A stretch of 64,000 nucleotides of DNA from Phycomyces blakesleeanus NRRL 1555(-) (GCF_001638985.1 NW_017265139.1:744001-808000), one strand, 5' to 3'; positions 1-12,285 are shown, counted from the first letter of the stretch. The notes: generated by a model from the letters alone, not told the origin. Numbers and translations: made by a program.

Positions 1-90
1 GGGATGTGTTAATATTTAGAGTGGTAATGTAGATGATGATGAGAAAAAATGAAAGAGGAAATGATTGGAGAAAAAGAGAGATGAATTAGA

Positions 91-920
91 GTGGGCAAAG
101 CTGAAGAACACACAACACCGTGTCAATTCGAGGTTATATGCGGAGGGACAAATTTACTTTCAATGATCCTGCTCTTGTCAGCACCAACGAGGCAAAGCCA
201 AGGTGGGAAACAGATGTCTTTTTTAATAGTAGCCCCAACAAGAAAATTGTTGCCAATCTTCTTGGTTAACTGCTTTCAAAGTTTGTTAGACAGGGTATAA
301 AAACAAGCAAACTCTGTACTATAGTGCACACAAACTTTCAGAGCACAACTTGTAAAGACAGAGAAAATTCTAGGATGCAAGCTGTCACTAACGCTCCTAG
401 AAGACAAGCTGCAAGAGAAACTGAAGTGAGTGTTACTTTATATTTCATCCCAAATTCAACCATATAATTAATATTAATATATAAAAAAAATTACAGCACT
501 TCGACCACTGCATAATAGCATATGTGCTAAACAAAGATGTCATTGATGCTTTAATAAAGAGAAACTGTTCTAGACTGATGATAAAATCAGCAATTTCTGA
601 AGGCGAGTCAGAGGATGAGTTTCCTGAAAGACCTTGCAAGCGCATTCTAAAGGTTACCTGTTCTTTTTAGAGAAGTGATGAAATAAATAATTTTGCAAGA
701 AATAATTTTTTATATTTGAATAATATTTAACGTGATATATATAAATATGTTTTTAGTTTAACAACATCATCTTTAACATTGATGAGATTGTGAGAGCAAA
801 CTTGGGTAACAGCATTTGCCAGTTGTTAGACAGAAATCTCATCAGCCTATCTGAGAAACCAGTTCCTGATGACGTTTGTTATGTTTCCCTCCATGGACCC
901 TTAGAGATGGGCCACAATAA
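91..920 (+). pseudogene. Family A accessory protein gene of A1, degraded
   Basis: Translation in shifting frames matches the intact accessory gene of A4 (44238-45408) exon by exon: a KPRW motif near 200-215, a basic stretch ending at a GTGAGT donor (426), exon 3 at 497-652 with the SEGESEDE acidic motif, and exon 4 from 757 with the QLL...PVPD motif. The reading frame is broken by a stop near 268 and by frameshifts, including one in the last 40 bases, where the conserved W-L-R-G-P tail appears in another frame and ends at TAA 918-920. Exon 1 lies before or at the window edge. The protein is inferred to be a DNA-binding partner of the transposase; no function is proven. Confidence 0.75.
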
Positions 921-1102
921 AAATAATAAAAATTATTGTTTATCTCATCTTATTTATTCTCATCTTCACAAACTCAATGCTGATGATTTATATAGAGATA
1001 TTAATTATTTTTCTCTGTCTTTTTTTGTTATCGCCATTTACTTTTCTTTTTATTTTTAAAAAAAGAAAGAAAGAAAAGAAAGAATAATTATTATTGTTTT
1101 TT

Positions 1103-4100
1103 TTAAGTATAAAGTTTTTTTGGTAAGGCAATTACCAGTTTTTTTTTGACAAGTCCTGTTGTATGATTAGCAATTGCTACTTCTAAAAAAATTCTATATA
1201 TAGATAAAATTAAATGATAGTTTGATGGCAAAGGTGTTGAACCACAAATTTCAACTCCATCTTTCTCTTGTGATTTATCTCCAAGTAAAGGAAGCCAGTT
1301 GACAAATGCAAATACATGTTGATTATGATGAGTGGAATCGGCTTCATAGTAGGGCAACATTGGAGGAGGAGTAAATTAATGAATAAAGATATACTTGATT
1401 TGATAAGTGAAGATTGGTTCTATACTTCTATCACTGCCAAGAAACAATGATTGGACATATGATCTGCGGCCAGTGGTGCCATTATTGCCATAGTACACTT
1501 GGCCAAGAATATTGATTGATTTCAACTTTATAATCTGATTGTTAACAAAGAATGGAGAGGTAGCAGCATTTTTATAATGGACAACATTAGGAGTGAGATA
1601 TGCGAGTTTGTAGTATTCCAACGAATGGGGATAATCAATATCACCCATTGAAAAAGATTTACTAACTGAAAGTGAGAAGAATGTAGGTGAGAGAGATTCA
1701 TTGTCTAAGATAGAAATTCTGATAGTTTCAGAAGAATCCACATATGCTTGCAAAATGAATGGTGACTGAATAATTGTGAAGGAGGCAGATAGTAAGGTAA
1801 AGACAGATGTAGATAAACAGATAAGTTTGGAAAGGACAGAAAGAAAGAGAGCTTGAGTAAGACATGTAAGAACAGAATTAACAAAATTACTTTTGTATAT
1901 ATCTTCAACAAAGCATCTCATAAACGTGGCTTCAAAACCGTTCTTGCCATTTATGCTGATATTTTTGAGTTGGTCATTGTATCTCTCAAATGCAAAGAAC
2001 TGTGAAGTTTAATAAAATAAAATCAACAGTAAAAAGATTGAGACGTATATAAGAATACTTTGAGACTGTATATAGGTTGTCTTTATTAAAGAATAAAAAG
2101 TTGTTCTTTTTATATCAAAACACAATCTGCTTTGTCAGTCACATCTTAATCTCTTAAGTCTGAGTTCATTTAGATATTAGAGAGCTGGTACTGCCATGTT
2201 TATAATTTAATCTAATTGCAGTGTCCTCATATTAACTCAGTGCTTACTGAGCTGTCATAATTACAGTACTTACTGTAATTAATTATTGGTCTTATTGATT
2301 TACCATAAGTAAAATAAATAAATTATTCATTTGTTCTTGTAATGATAGCTGTTTTACCATAATAATAGGAATATGTTCTTAGATGTAATAAATCCAACAA
2401 CCAAGTGTCTGGATCACCACAAGAACCAAAAACTATATGCTGATTCAAAATCAAGAATAGCTTTACAAAGATGAAGATATTAATACATATTACAGATAAG
2501 AATCTTAGTGATATAAATCTCATTACATTTTTCACAAAACTTTTTGAGATATCTATAGGCAGTATTAATAGCATCAAATATAATGCTGGGCTCTACAAGA
2601 TGATGGCATGCATGAACAAAATTAATCCAGTTATTGAAATGCAAGAATGAGAGTACTGACTTCAACATCACAGGAGAATACATCAATACTTACGACTTTT
2701 ACTCATCTGCTTTCATAAATGCAATTTTTGCCAATTTTGCTTTTCAATACAGTATATTCTCTTAGCATAATCATCTTATCAGCTAAATTTTACATAGCAG
2801 TAAAATGTCTGTCTCCAATAACATCACATTCAATCCACTGATCCATCATTCTTTTTGCTGTCCCCAAGAACAGATTATGCATGGGATCAATGATTGTTCC
2901 ACATACTAGATCAAAGTATCCAAGGCAGTACAACTGCAATCATTGAACAACATTTTTAATTTACATATGCTGTCTTTCTGAGATGTTAACTGCGTTCTTC
3001 CACTCCTCAGCATGCAGTCTATTCTTCTCAAAGTTATGATGACATCACTCAGACTCTTTAAATCCATAGAAATCAACCTTTTTTGTGCTGTCAAGGTGAG
3101 TGAAATGATGGTTGCACTTAAAGCATGCACATGTGCTATCATGTGCAGTAAATCCACTGGTCTTTCTGGCAGCTGGGATATTACAGGCAACTATCATCAA
3201 TGCAGCACAAATCACTTGATCAGTAGGAGACACAAATGTTGGGATTCTTACTCCACAATACAGCTGTATCAACTCATCTACAATTAGTTCAAGATAGTTT
3301 TTTATCTTGTCAGTTTTAGATTTCTTGGGAGCAGATATAAATTTTATAAGGATTAAGTTCTCAGCTTTAAGCTGGTTACTGCAAGGCAAGTTGTTAATGA
3401 CTAAGTAGGTTGTACCACAAGAGTATGTAACTTTATCAAATGGTCAGAACCAGTCAATATTGAGTGTCAGTATCAGCAAACAAGACTGCTCAACAAATTA
3501 AACATTGTTATTATCCTTACGCTCTTTTCAAACCGCATCATTATATATATCGCACATTGTGTCTGCTAAATTTGGGTCTGTACTCCATTTATATACCTTT
3601 TTTTTTAAGACTAGATGATTAAAAAAAAAAATTTGAATACATTTTTGATAGACTGATAATGAAACTATACTTGGGAACCAAAGAATCAGACAAAGATTTC
3701 TTTATCAATTCACAGTTACAAGCTGTACAAGCATCTGTCTTTAAAAAGACACAGTGAGAAGGAGCAGATTGATTTTCTTCATAAATTGCATAGCAATTAT
3801 TGCAGTGCACAAATTGTCTTATGCCCTTGGAGAGCTCACAAAATTCAGTCATATACTGAAGACCAGGCAGACTTGTGGGAAGCTGGAAGCCCTGCTTATA
3901 AATCTTCAAGAGTTTATTGATGAACTCAATAAAGATAACCATGCCCTTGTTGACCACGTAGTAATGCAAATAGCACAGTGAATGTTGCAATAAATCTGTG
4001 CATAGAATTCTCAGACATACTGCTGTTTGAAAACATGTCTATTTAAAAATATAAAAAAAAATATTAATTTTCTTCACTTTTTTTTAGATTTTTTTTGACT

Positions 4101-4623
4101 GTCATACAAACATTTAGTATCAACTTCTTCAACAGCAATACCAACAGTATCTTCAGCATTCTCATTGCTCTCATACTCAAAGTCTATGTTATTGAAATTA
4201 ACATTGACTTCATTGTTAACTGACATAGAAGAAATATCCAAAATAAGTAAGTCAGACTGACATGCAAGTACTTCCATAGATTTAGATTCTTGGACTACAA
4301 TAGCTATAAATATAGAATATAATAAGAAAGTTGTTTTTTTGATACCTAAATAAAAATGTCTTACATTTCCCATCAATGTTTCTTATATGTCTTTGCGCAC
4401 TTGTGTTTAATATAAAAGCTTATAGTATATAAAAACACAACTTTTATATTGTAAATAACATATCAAGTTCGCATCTGATAGCATCTTTTAAAGCTGCTTT
4501 CTTATCATGATGCTGGGCAGTTCTCTTTGACACTAAGATGTATCTATTATAATTTTTAATGCACTTGATACAATAGTACTCTTCAAAGCTTTATTTAATA
4601 GTAGAAGATATAATGTCTTTCAT
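1103..4623 (-). pseudogene. Tnp2/Plavaka-like transposase of A1, interrupted by a solo LTR
   Basis: Blocks homologous to the A4 transposase follow in order on the minus strand: the N-terminal zinc-ribbon-like motif (YCIKC then QHH, near 4500-4600, start ATG at 4623), an acidic linker (4090-4250), the GLQYMTEF/VHCNNCY block (3750-3930), the catalytic NIDWF segment (near 3460), the KTSGFTAHDSTCACFKC zinc block (3080-3170), the HACHHLVEP block (2560-2640), HLHL...FERYND (split around 2000/2427), and the C-terminal LSIYRIFLEVA...IALPKK block (1110-1200). The frame is destroyed by several stops and frameshifts and by the solo LTR at 2001-2421. The first catalytic Asp is still present in the NIDWF motif. 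Confidence 0.85.
2001..2421 (-). repeat. Solo LTR of a Ty3-like retrotransposon inside the A1 transposase
   Basis: The 421-base block begins TGTGAAG and ends GGATCACCACA, which is the reverse complement of an LTR starting TGTGGTGATCC. It aligns along its length with the reverse complement of the LTRs at 24176 and 29757 (for example GAGACGTATA..., ACTTTGAGACTGTATATA, ACACAATCTGCT, and the GTGTCTGGATC end), with many differences and a shorter length. It is flanked by a perfect 5-base direct repeat AGAAC (1996-2000 and 2422-2426), the expected Ty3-type target duplication. The flanking transposase frame resumes on both sides, so it is an LTR-LTR recombination scar. Confidence 0.9.
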
Positions 4624-4639
4624 TTTTTAAAAATGAAAC

Positions 4640-4806
4640 AAAGGGGAAACCAATGTCATATTTATCTATTCACAAAGACATTGTAGTAATAAATAAAATA
4701 ATTTTTGTTGCTTGTTATATCCAAGCCAATAGAGTGTGGTTAAAGTAGGTTTTTTTATTTGAACTTAAAAAGTGGTACTAAGATGAAAAATACTTTATAT
4801 ATACAC
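4640..4806 (-). promoter_or_regulatory. Conserved upstream block of family A transposase genes (A1 copy)
   Basis: The non-coding DNA between the transposase start and the terminal repeat shares ordered short blocks with the same place in A2 (14990-15190) and A4 (48745-48925): a GGGAAAC box, an AT-rich run, a CCAATAGA box (here AAGCCAATAGAG near 4723-4734) and a GATGAAAAA box. Conservation across three decayed copies suggests promoter or transposase-binding function; CCAAT boxes are common fungal promoter elements. The function is inferred. Confidence 0.5.
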
Positions 4807-4856
4807 TATCACTGAATAATTTCATCACTAGTGTATTCAGAGATGTTTTTCCAGTG

Positions 4857-5900
4857 TCTGTCATATCTCTTCTTCTGTTTCTTCTGCTGAGCTGCAGTTC
4901 TCTCTTGTGCCAGCAGACGGTACTACTCAATCAGTCTATGTATGATTTGGGCTTAGCTTCTCAAAACTTTCTGCAGATCTATCTCCTGAAAGTCCCAGGT
5001 GGAATCTGACCACAGTCATGACATTCTCATTTTATAATTATACAAGAACATAGAAAGACTATAATGGGTCACTTTATTGGATATAGTTCAGATTGCTCAT
5101 GCAATGGTAATCAAGTGTCAGCCCCAGCTGTCTTGTGGGCCATGGTCTTGAACCAGTTTTGATAAGATCTATACTATAATTGGGTTCATTTTCTTACACA
5201 ATTCATTTACCTGTGGTTGATATGCTACTGTTATCAAATGCTGACACGCTATGAGTTACAGGAAATTAGCTACATGTACTGACAAGAAATTAGACCTTCA
5301 CTTGGTCAACAAGTATTTAGGCACATCAAAATCTTTGACTAAGTATTGAAATAAGAAGTCTGTGGTTATCTTTTTATTGATTTCAAGAATGGCAGCCATC
5401 ACCAGCCAATGGGTCAGATAGTCAACTGCTACTAAAATATATTGGTTTTCTTTCTTAGACTGAGTTACAGGGCCAATAGTATCACATCCTACTGTATAAA
5501 ACAGATATGTGAGCTTCTTTCTGCTTGACACAAACTCTCACTTAACACGTCTCACAGGTCTTCACTACTTTCTTGACTTTGTTGAGAAGTTAGTACCTCT
5601 CAAATTGCAAACATACCTTTCTTCAGCTGTTGTTAATATGTCAGTGCCCCTTCTTATAGACCTTGATCACCATGTTAAGCACGTTCTAGGCATGCAATAC
5701 CTTGGGGTCTGACTTCCCTTTCAAACTCTTAACATGTCGTTGGTCTTTTATGACAACATAATTAAGACTGCTGTCACACAGTTTCTGTTTGCTTGTTGCA
5801 GAACAGTTCTTTGAATACTCTCTATAAGACAGATAAGAGTTGATCTGTTGATATATGAATAGTTACATTTTAGTACTGACAATAGTTGTGTCTTGGTTTG
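4857..5900 (-). pseudogene. Ty3/gypsy integrase remnant
   Basis: Minus-strand translation gives pieces of a Ty3-type integrase in order: an HHCC-like zinc segment (VYKKGH, then KTCETC, 5550-5690), the catalytic core start GCDTIGPV and VAVDYLTHW (5400-5490), the VAYQPQVNE block that normally reads AYHPQTNG (about 5200-5230), and a Lys/Arg-rich tail (4860-4920). It has numerous stops and frameshifts. No LTR is visible at either side inside the window. A1 is inserted at its 4857 side, so the remnant predates A1. It differs in sequence from the full element at 24176. Confidence 0.75.
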
Positions 5901-6429
5901 AACTCCTTCTAATTTGATATTATTTTTGTTGTTGTTTAGATTATGAGTGATACAATTGATGTAGCTGTTGCTTTTGCTCAGAGTAATTATATTGGAAAAG
6001 GTAGCTCATTCTTCTCAGAATATTTAAATTATAATAAATGTTGTTTGCATTGAAGTGTTGAGAGATTTTAATTGAATTGTCATACATAAGAGAGTACATT
6101 ATATTAAATGATAGTGCATCCCTCTACTCTTCAATCTGCTACTCTCTTTTATATTTTCATCCTTCTTTGATGTACTCTAAATTTGTGTGTCATCCTGTCT
6201 AACTGCATATCAAACAGTTCAACAATTTATATAAATTATTTGCAACTCTTTTGCACTGAGTCACTCCTGCCTCTCGCACACTAGTTTCTCAATATTGGTC
6301 TAACTACACTCTCTAAACTGAAATCACTAACAAAACTTTTGATTTCTGTCTCCAAATAAATCATATATCAGCTTCATTATATTATATCTTCTTAAAAAGT
6401 TGATAAAATAGAGCCAAACATTATGCTGT
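5901..6429. other. No recognisable feature
   Basis: This is AT-rich DNA without an ORF, repeat end or RNA gene that I can support. Confidence 0.6.
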
Positions 6430-7560
6430 TATAGAGAAATATATATATATATTATAGAATAAAAATAATAAAATAAAGTGTAATATATGATGTGATCACC
6501 ACAAGTTTTTATGACTGGTTTAATTTTGTTAGACATACTTCCCACAAGAGTTTGTAGACCTCCTGAGTAAAGCAACTTGCATTCTTGAAGAATACAGACC
6601 TTCAGCTTTTGCATATTGCTAATAGAAATCATTCTCTTTTGAATCTTAGCCTTTAGAGCAGACTAAGAATGCTCAATTGAATTCAAATCTGAACTTTGCA
6701 ACAGCCAGTAGTCAAATTGTTTAATCTCTTAATAGTTTTTCTACCATATTATATAGAATCCAATATGACAGCTAGCACTATCTTTTTGAAATATAAACAT
6801 AGTATCATGTTTCTCATTTACTTGTGTGTGACAGAGATTAAAGTCCTTTGACAGACAATTGATATATGCATTCTTATCTACAGACCCTTTGATAAATGAT
6901 AATAACCCACTGCTATTAGCCCAGAAACAACTCCATATCATCACAGAACCTTTTCCATACTTTTTTATTGTTAGTGTATGACATTCTTGGTATCTTTTCC
7001 CTGGTTTAAAAATTATGTATGAATCAGAATCATTGTCTTTTATCATGAATCTCGACTTATCTGATTACATCACTCTGCTTCAGTCTTCAATACTAAAACT
7101 GACCTAGCTCTAGTCCAATACAACCGATTCTTTTTCTGCTCATAGGTTAATTTCAGTTAGATACAGAGATATAAGAATTCAAGCTGTTTGCTTGTAGATA
7201 TCAGATAACTGTTTGTCTACAGACAATAATGTTTGCAGCTCTCAAATTTGTCTGGTGGTAATCATAACTCTCAAAAAGACTGTCTCACACTTAAACAAAG
7301 ACTTATAACATCTGTTACATTGAGTTTCTTTGTTTTTCTAGATCTTTTCTCTGTCTGAACTGTTCCAGTAGTCTCCCAGTGCTTTATAGCATAGAAAACT
7401 GTAGTTCTAAAAATGTTCATATGATTTTTGATGTCAGTTGGAGTATGATTAACTTTTGAGAGCCAAACAAGGCCTTCATACTCAAAATCTGACAGCTCAA
7501 AGCTAGACAGAGTAGTTTTGATTCTTTTAGTACTTTTTGATATTGGCAGTTAAGTTTGAG
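6430..7560 (-). pseudogene. Degraded Tc1/mariner transposase T1
   Basis: Minus-strand blocks follow the Tc1 order: an N-terminal helix-turn-helix-like segment with IKHWETTG (7380-7520), GKGSVMIWSCFW (about 6930-6980), the second catalytic block FQKDSASCH (6770-6800), and LQSSDLNSIEHS (about 6675-6715), which corresponds to the SPDLNPIEN motif of DD34E Tc1 proteins. Many stops and shifts interrupt it. I could not identify terminal inverted repeats, so the limits are approximate. It is not closely similar to T3 and T5. Confidence 0.7.
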
Positions 7561-9008
7561 ATAAAGGTGCAAGGAAGACAAAAGTAAAGAATACTATAAA
7601 AAAACAGTATACAAAATGTGATTCATCAAGGATTTTTATTGTCAGAGTATATATATATTGCTGTTAATAACAAATAATATATTATGGATAGTCTATTGGA
7701 TATAAGACCTAAACAAGAGAGATCTATTCAAATTACTTATGTCATTGAATGCCTCAGAAAGATAAAAGAGGTATGTTAATTCCAAAGATAATAATATGCA
7801 ATAGCTTCAGAAATCATTGTCAGCATTTTTTCTTTACTTTTGTACTGCCTATGGTAAGGGGCTAGAAAGTTCTTTCATGTCTAATATATATAATCAAATC
7901 TGCTAACTATTTCTGAAAAGTTATATTTCTCATCTTTGTAAAGTCATTTTTTTATTTATAAATTTAACAACTATAGAAGTAATTTTTGCCAGACTTTACA
8001 CACTTTTTGGCAAAAGTGATAGACACTCTTCAAGATAGTGTTTTCTATTATTTTCAAGTAATTATTAAGGCAATCAGCAGTTATTGTAGTAAAAAACATT
8101 TATATTATAGCTATTACATTTTATGTTGAATAAAATCCAGACTTTTTTGATATACTCTTCTTTTGTATAATATACTAATTATGTTTTTCTATAACTTTAT
8201 TAATTTTAAAACAATAATAATATTTCGCTTTATATACTAAGTCTTTAGCAGAAAACTAATTGCTTATTAATCTTCTATATCTGACCAAGTAGAGAATCTC
8301 TTCTGATTATTAACTTCTTCAAGTTTAAAGCTGCTCTTGTCACAATTTTTATACATTTTATAATAATATATCTATAGAGCTTATCTTGTTCTTCTCTGTA
8401 CCACTTAAAATATTTTTTGAGTTGTATTTTAGTGTTTGTTATGATCTCAGTAGAGGAAGATACTCTTGTTAAAATATATTTCAAAGTTAAAGAAACAACT
8501 AAATACTGAGTACAGTGGCTTTTTTTTTATATAAAACTAATGATTCTTGACTCCACATAATATAAAAGTTGGCCAAATGGTGATGTTGTAGCATCTAAAG
8601 TTATACAAAGCTGCCGCAAATGAATTTAAATGTGATGCATTCATAAAAAAACTAAATAAATGCGTGCCAAAACCTTGTACTACAACAGTAAAACACTTTA
8701 TTATATTTAATGTTTTGTAAAATTAATATATTTTGTACATACGCACGCACACACAAATGCAATCAATACCCGATCTTGACATATTTTGTAATGTATCATA
8801 CGCACGCACAGACATGTCTCTGAAATGCTTTTTTCATTTTTTGATTTGAAAGTAGGATGTTATTGAAAAATGTTTCTTGTATCATTTATTACAGAAGCCT
8901 TCCAAGTAGTAATGTACAGTACCAAAAAGATATGTTTCACCCATTTTAATATCTGGCGTGAATAATAAAGATATACAACTTCAAATCTCTTTCTAAAGAT
9001 GTGTAATA
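7561..9008. other. AT-rich region, nothing recognised
   Basis: Only short ORFs occur, the longest a 69-residue minus-strand frame at 8275-8484 with no family resemblance that I can name. Two copies of ACGCACGCACA (8741 and 8801 regions) are the only repeated motif noted. Confidence 0.5.
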
Positions 9009-9323
9009 GGGTGTTTCAGCAGTTCTAGTGGTTTGATTGTTTTTGGTTTGGGGGTTTAATATTGAAAAATCATTGGCTCTCATTAATCTGAAAAGTAGAT
9101 AAATTTTATCTCCAAACAACTATCAAAATTTTTAGTTGTTTGAATAATTGTTTGAATAGTTGAAAAATGAAGAAATCGCGGGCTTATTTTTTTAAGAAAA
9201 AAATATAAATTTTATATCATACTTAGGGCACTCAGTTGATTTTTTATAGGTTGATTATTATTGGATTATATATTTAATTCACGAAATCAGAACAATCAGA
9301 TATCTAAAACTGTTGAAACACCC
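9009..9323. mobile_element. Tc1/mariner-type MITE, 315 bases
   Basis: Terminal inverted repeats GGGTGTTTCAGCAGTT (9009-9024) and AACTGTTGAAACACCC (9308-9323) differ at one position and are flanked by TA on both sides (9007-9008 and 9324-9325). There is no coding capacity. TA duplication and the size fit a non-autonomous Tc1/mariner-like element; the ends do not match T3, T4 or T5, so its transposase is not in this window. Confidence 0.85.
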
Positions 9324-9439
9324 TAATATGTATTGAAATACAATACTTGGAATAATAAAAGTGAAAAACATTTATATTATTAATGGAAAAAAAGATATAG
9401 TTTTATTAGCAGATTTAGTTAATCTTTTTTTTCAAGTAA

Positions 9440-10463
9440 GATCAATCGATTTGGCATATTCAATCAGCATCTTCTGCAAGTATTTGCTGATATTTTATTC
9501 TACTCTTTTAATAAAGTAGTCTTCTGCTCACTATGCAGATTTAATTTGTAGCTTCTTGCTCTGATTCTATTATCAATGATTTTCTATATATTCTCTATAA
9601 GACTATAGTCAGAGTTGTTGAGTGGCAATTGCAAAACATTAATATCATGTTCTTTTTTGAACATTCCTGCAACTTTTGATTGATTTATACTGGTATTATT
9701 TTTCTTAAAAGTATATCTACTGCTGCTAGATACAGGAAGAGCATGTAAGAATAAAAGAAACTAGTCTTTAAGAACTTTTATACATCTTAGACCATTCATA
9801 TTTTCATCTACAAAAACAAGTGAGCTAAGTTCTTCTGACTAGATATATCACAAGACCATAACTAATCCATTATTTTCTTGTATCTTTGAGATAAAATGAT
9901 CTGTATTAAATATTTTATTTATTTGGCAGTAGATCTTTCTTCTTGAATTTTACTTATATAGTACAAATGACAGCTTTTTACTTGAGATAACAGTTTTTCA
10001 CTTATTACTACAGTCTTTTATTATTTTATACCAAGTTTGACATTTTACAATATGTGGCTTAATAAGATAAAGCTTTGACACAGATTTAAGGCAAAAATAA
10101 TCTATGTTGTGTAAAGGTTTATATATGGCAACCTTGCTGAAATTCTTTTCTGTGTAAGTACTAGCATTATTAACTCAATTATCTAAAGTTAACCATCTAT
10201 CTTTTATAAGATTCAAGAAAATACATCTTTTGTCTTTAGGTATAAGTATCTGTGCTCTTCCAGAAGACTTTCTGTTATCAGTAGTTCCTCTTTCTTTATA
10301 TTTTTTTTAAAAAATATTGAACTGTTGATTTGAGTATATTCAGCTTGGCTGAAATGCTAACAATATTATTTTTATCAAGTTGAAGACCAAGTATCTTTTG
10401 TTTTGTAAAATCTGAAAACATGTTATAGAGTCTACAAGAGTTATTCTTTTGTGTGTTTGGCAT
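9440..10463 (-). pseudogene. Degraded Tc1/mariner transposase T2
   Basis: From a plausible ATG at 10463 the minus strand encodes a helix-turn-helix start (MPNTQKNNS, then KQKILGLQLD near 10380-10420), followed after many stops by FKKNNTSINQSK (the usual LQEDNAxxHxSK block, about 9680-9710) and LPLNNSDYSLIENIQKIIDN (9570-9640), the third catalytic block of DD34E Tc1 transposases with its final Glu kept. The second catalytic Asp is replaced by Asn. Terminal repeats were not found. The copy is heavily decayed and clearly dead. Confidence 0.7.
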
Positions 10464-10921
10464 TATAGTAGATATATTAATTAATTTTTTAAGATCTTAA
10501 TAAATATAAAGTATATGTTATAATGCAATGGTATAAATAGCATGCTAGGCTGCAAAATATTTGTTTCTCAGACTATGCTGAGAAAATAATATATTGTTAA
10601 ATAAATCTTTTTCTTTCTTTATTTCGATATTTAATTTTCTATTTATATATATATTTAAATTGTTTTTATTTTACAAACTGTGACTATTTTAAAGGAATGT
10701 TAGTATTAAGAAAGTTATATATATTTTTAATATAACTTAAGTTTATACTATTTGAAAAAGATTTTAATATTATAATATGAAATATTCTTTAATTTTCTAA
10801 AAAAGTATTCATGTAATAAAGTATAATATCTACTTTATAGAGTCAATATCTTTTTCTAATGTCAGAAATACTTTAATAAAAGATTATAATTTATTTTTTA
10901 AATATATATTATTTTTAAATA

Positions 10922-12275
10922 CATCTGACTTAGAGTGAAATTGACTTACTTCCAACCCTGTCATGACTTCTTTCTATCCAAGAAGACTATTCTCTATTTT
11001 ACTTTTATTTTAATTCTATAATCTCTCTAATAAAACAAATCACAATGCCAAAGAACAATAAAGTTAAAACTACCAACTCATATTACAAGACAACAGATTT
11101 CGAAAAAGTAATAATTATTGGAAGATATAAAAAAGGATGTAGCCCCTGTGAGATTTCAGATGCAGAAGACATACCCCAATCAACTGTTTATTGTATAATT
11201 AAAAAATATGAGACAAAGAAGATGTGCACTGAGAAGGAGCATTCTGAGGCCTCTAAGAAGTTATCACCACAGACAATTTGTTATTTGAAGTTTACCATAA
11301 AAAAATAGACACAACACATTAGATACCATCACGCGCAGTGTTAAAAAGATGCATGACATCTCAATCAGTCAAGCAACAGTATGCAAATATCTGCACGATA
11401 TGGACCTTTGCTCTTGCGTTGCTGTGGCTAAGCCTTACCTAGATGAAGCACAAAAGAAGGCATGCTTGCAATAGGTTAGAGAGCAAAAAAATTAGAATGA
11501 TAAATGAATATCAGTAATCTGGAGCGATAAGTCCAGATTCACCCTTTTTCAGAAAGGTGGACAGCAATATGTTTGGCACCAACTGCTTGAGAAGTACGAC
11601 AATAACTGTCTGGTACCAGCAGTGCAAGGGTTGGCTGGTTCAGTATCAGTTTGGGGATATATTTGGGCAGAAGATGTTGGCCCACTAGTTATATTAGATG
11701 ACTACATGACAAAAGAAATGTATGTCCAGACACTGAAGGACAACTATCTTCTATTTCTTGCTGCCCTTCCTGACAAGAACACCACCACCTACCTTCTCCA
11801 AGAAGATAATGCCAAGCTACATAAGAGCAAGTTGGCAGAACAGTGAAAAAAAAGAAACAATGTGGCTATCTTACCATGGCCTGCAAAAAGTTCAGATCTC
11901 AATTCGATTGAGAATGTGTGGAGCTATCTTGATAACAAGGTTAGAGATAGAAGATCTCAGCCTACCACGCTAAAAGAACTGGAGGTTGCTTTGTTGGAGG
12001 AGTGAGCAGAAATCACAGCAAGTACTTATGTGAAGTTTTGCCTGAGCATTAAAGATCGTATGATATTAGTTAGAAAGAAGCATGGAGGAGCTATTAACTA
12101 TTAAACCTCCATCATTTTTTAATATAAATAAGCAACACATATTACAAAATCTTTTATTCATTTTTTGTCTTTAAGGATTATGTCTTTGAGAACTTATTTA
12201 ACCTTGAAAAACAGAGATGTACTTCTTTGATTTTAGCAGAGTTATAAGTAAGTCAATTTCACCCTAAGCTGGGTG
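10922..12275. mobile_element. Tc1-type element T3, 1354 bases with TA target
   Basis: The ends CATCTGACTTAGAGTGAAAT (10922 on) and, read on the minus strand from 12275, CACCCAGCTTAGGGTGAAAT form terminal inverted repeats that continue through TTGACTTACTT. TA flanks both sides (10920-10921, 12276-12277). T5 (61131-62775) is the same family with the same ends. The element carries one transposase gene, broken in this copy. Confidence 0.95.
11045..12104 (+). pseudogene. Tc1 family DD34E transposase of T3
   Basis: The N-terminal 85 residues hold the helix-turn-helix (ISDAEDIPQSTVYCIIKKY). Later blocks are VIWSDKSRF (first catalytic Asp kept, the following Glu changed to Lys), VWGYIWAEDVGPLV, LLQEDNAKLHKSK (second Asp kept) and SSDLNSIENVWSYL (final Glu kept). 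The stops at 11472, 11493, 11505 and 11844 all replace Trp codons that are TGG in T5, and a shift lies near 11305-11320. T5 lacks these lesions but has others. The last codon of the conserved GGAINY tail is followed by TAA at 12102. Confidence 0.9.
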
Positions 12276-12285
12276 TATCATTACA

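Larger units (their letters stand above)
1..4856. mobile_element. CACTA-type element A1 (family A), left end outside window
   Basis: The element holds an accessory gene on the plus strand and a convergent Tnp2/Plavaka-like transposase gene on the minus strand, the same order as in A4 (42212-48993). The right end is seen directly: reading inward on the minus strand from 4856 the sequence is CACTGGAAAAACATCTCTGA, matching the CACTGGARAAA ends of the other family A elements. The sequence outside (4857 on) is a Ty3 integrase remnant, so A1 inserted into an older retrotransposon. The left terminal repeat and any small third gene would lie before base 1. The transposase is further broken by a solo LTR (2001-2421). 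The element is decayed and cannot be autonomous. Confidence 0.85.

Noticed and set aside
91..300. 69-codon ORF at the window start
   Set aside because: The conserved accessory-protein residues lie in another frame over the same bases.
8275..8484. 69-codon minus-strand ORF
   Set aside because: No start context, no homology I recognise, AT-rich composition; expected by chance.
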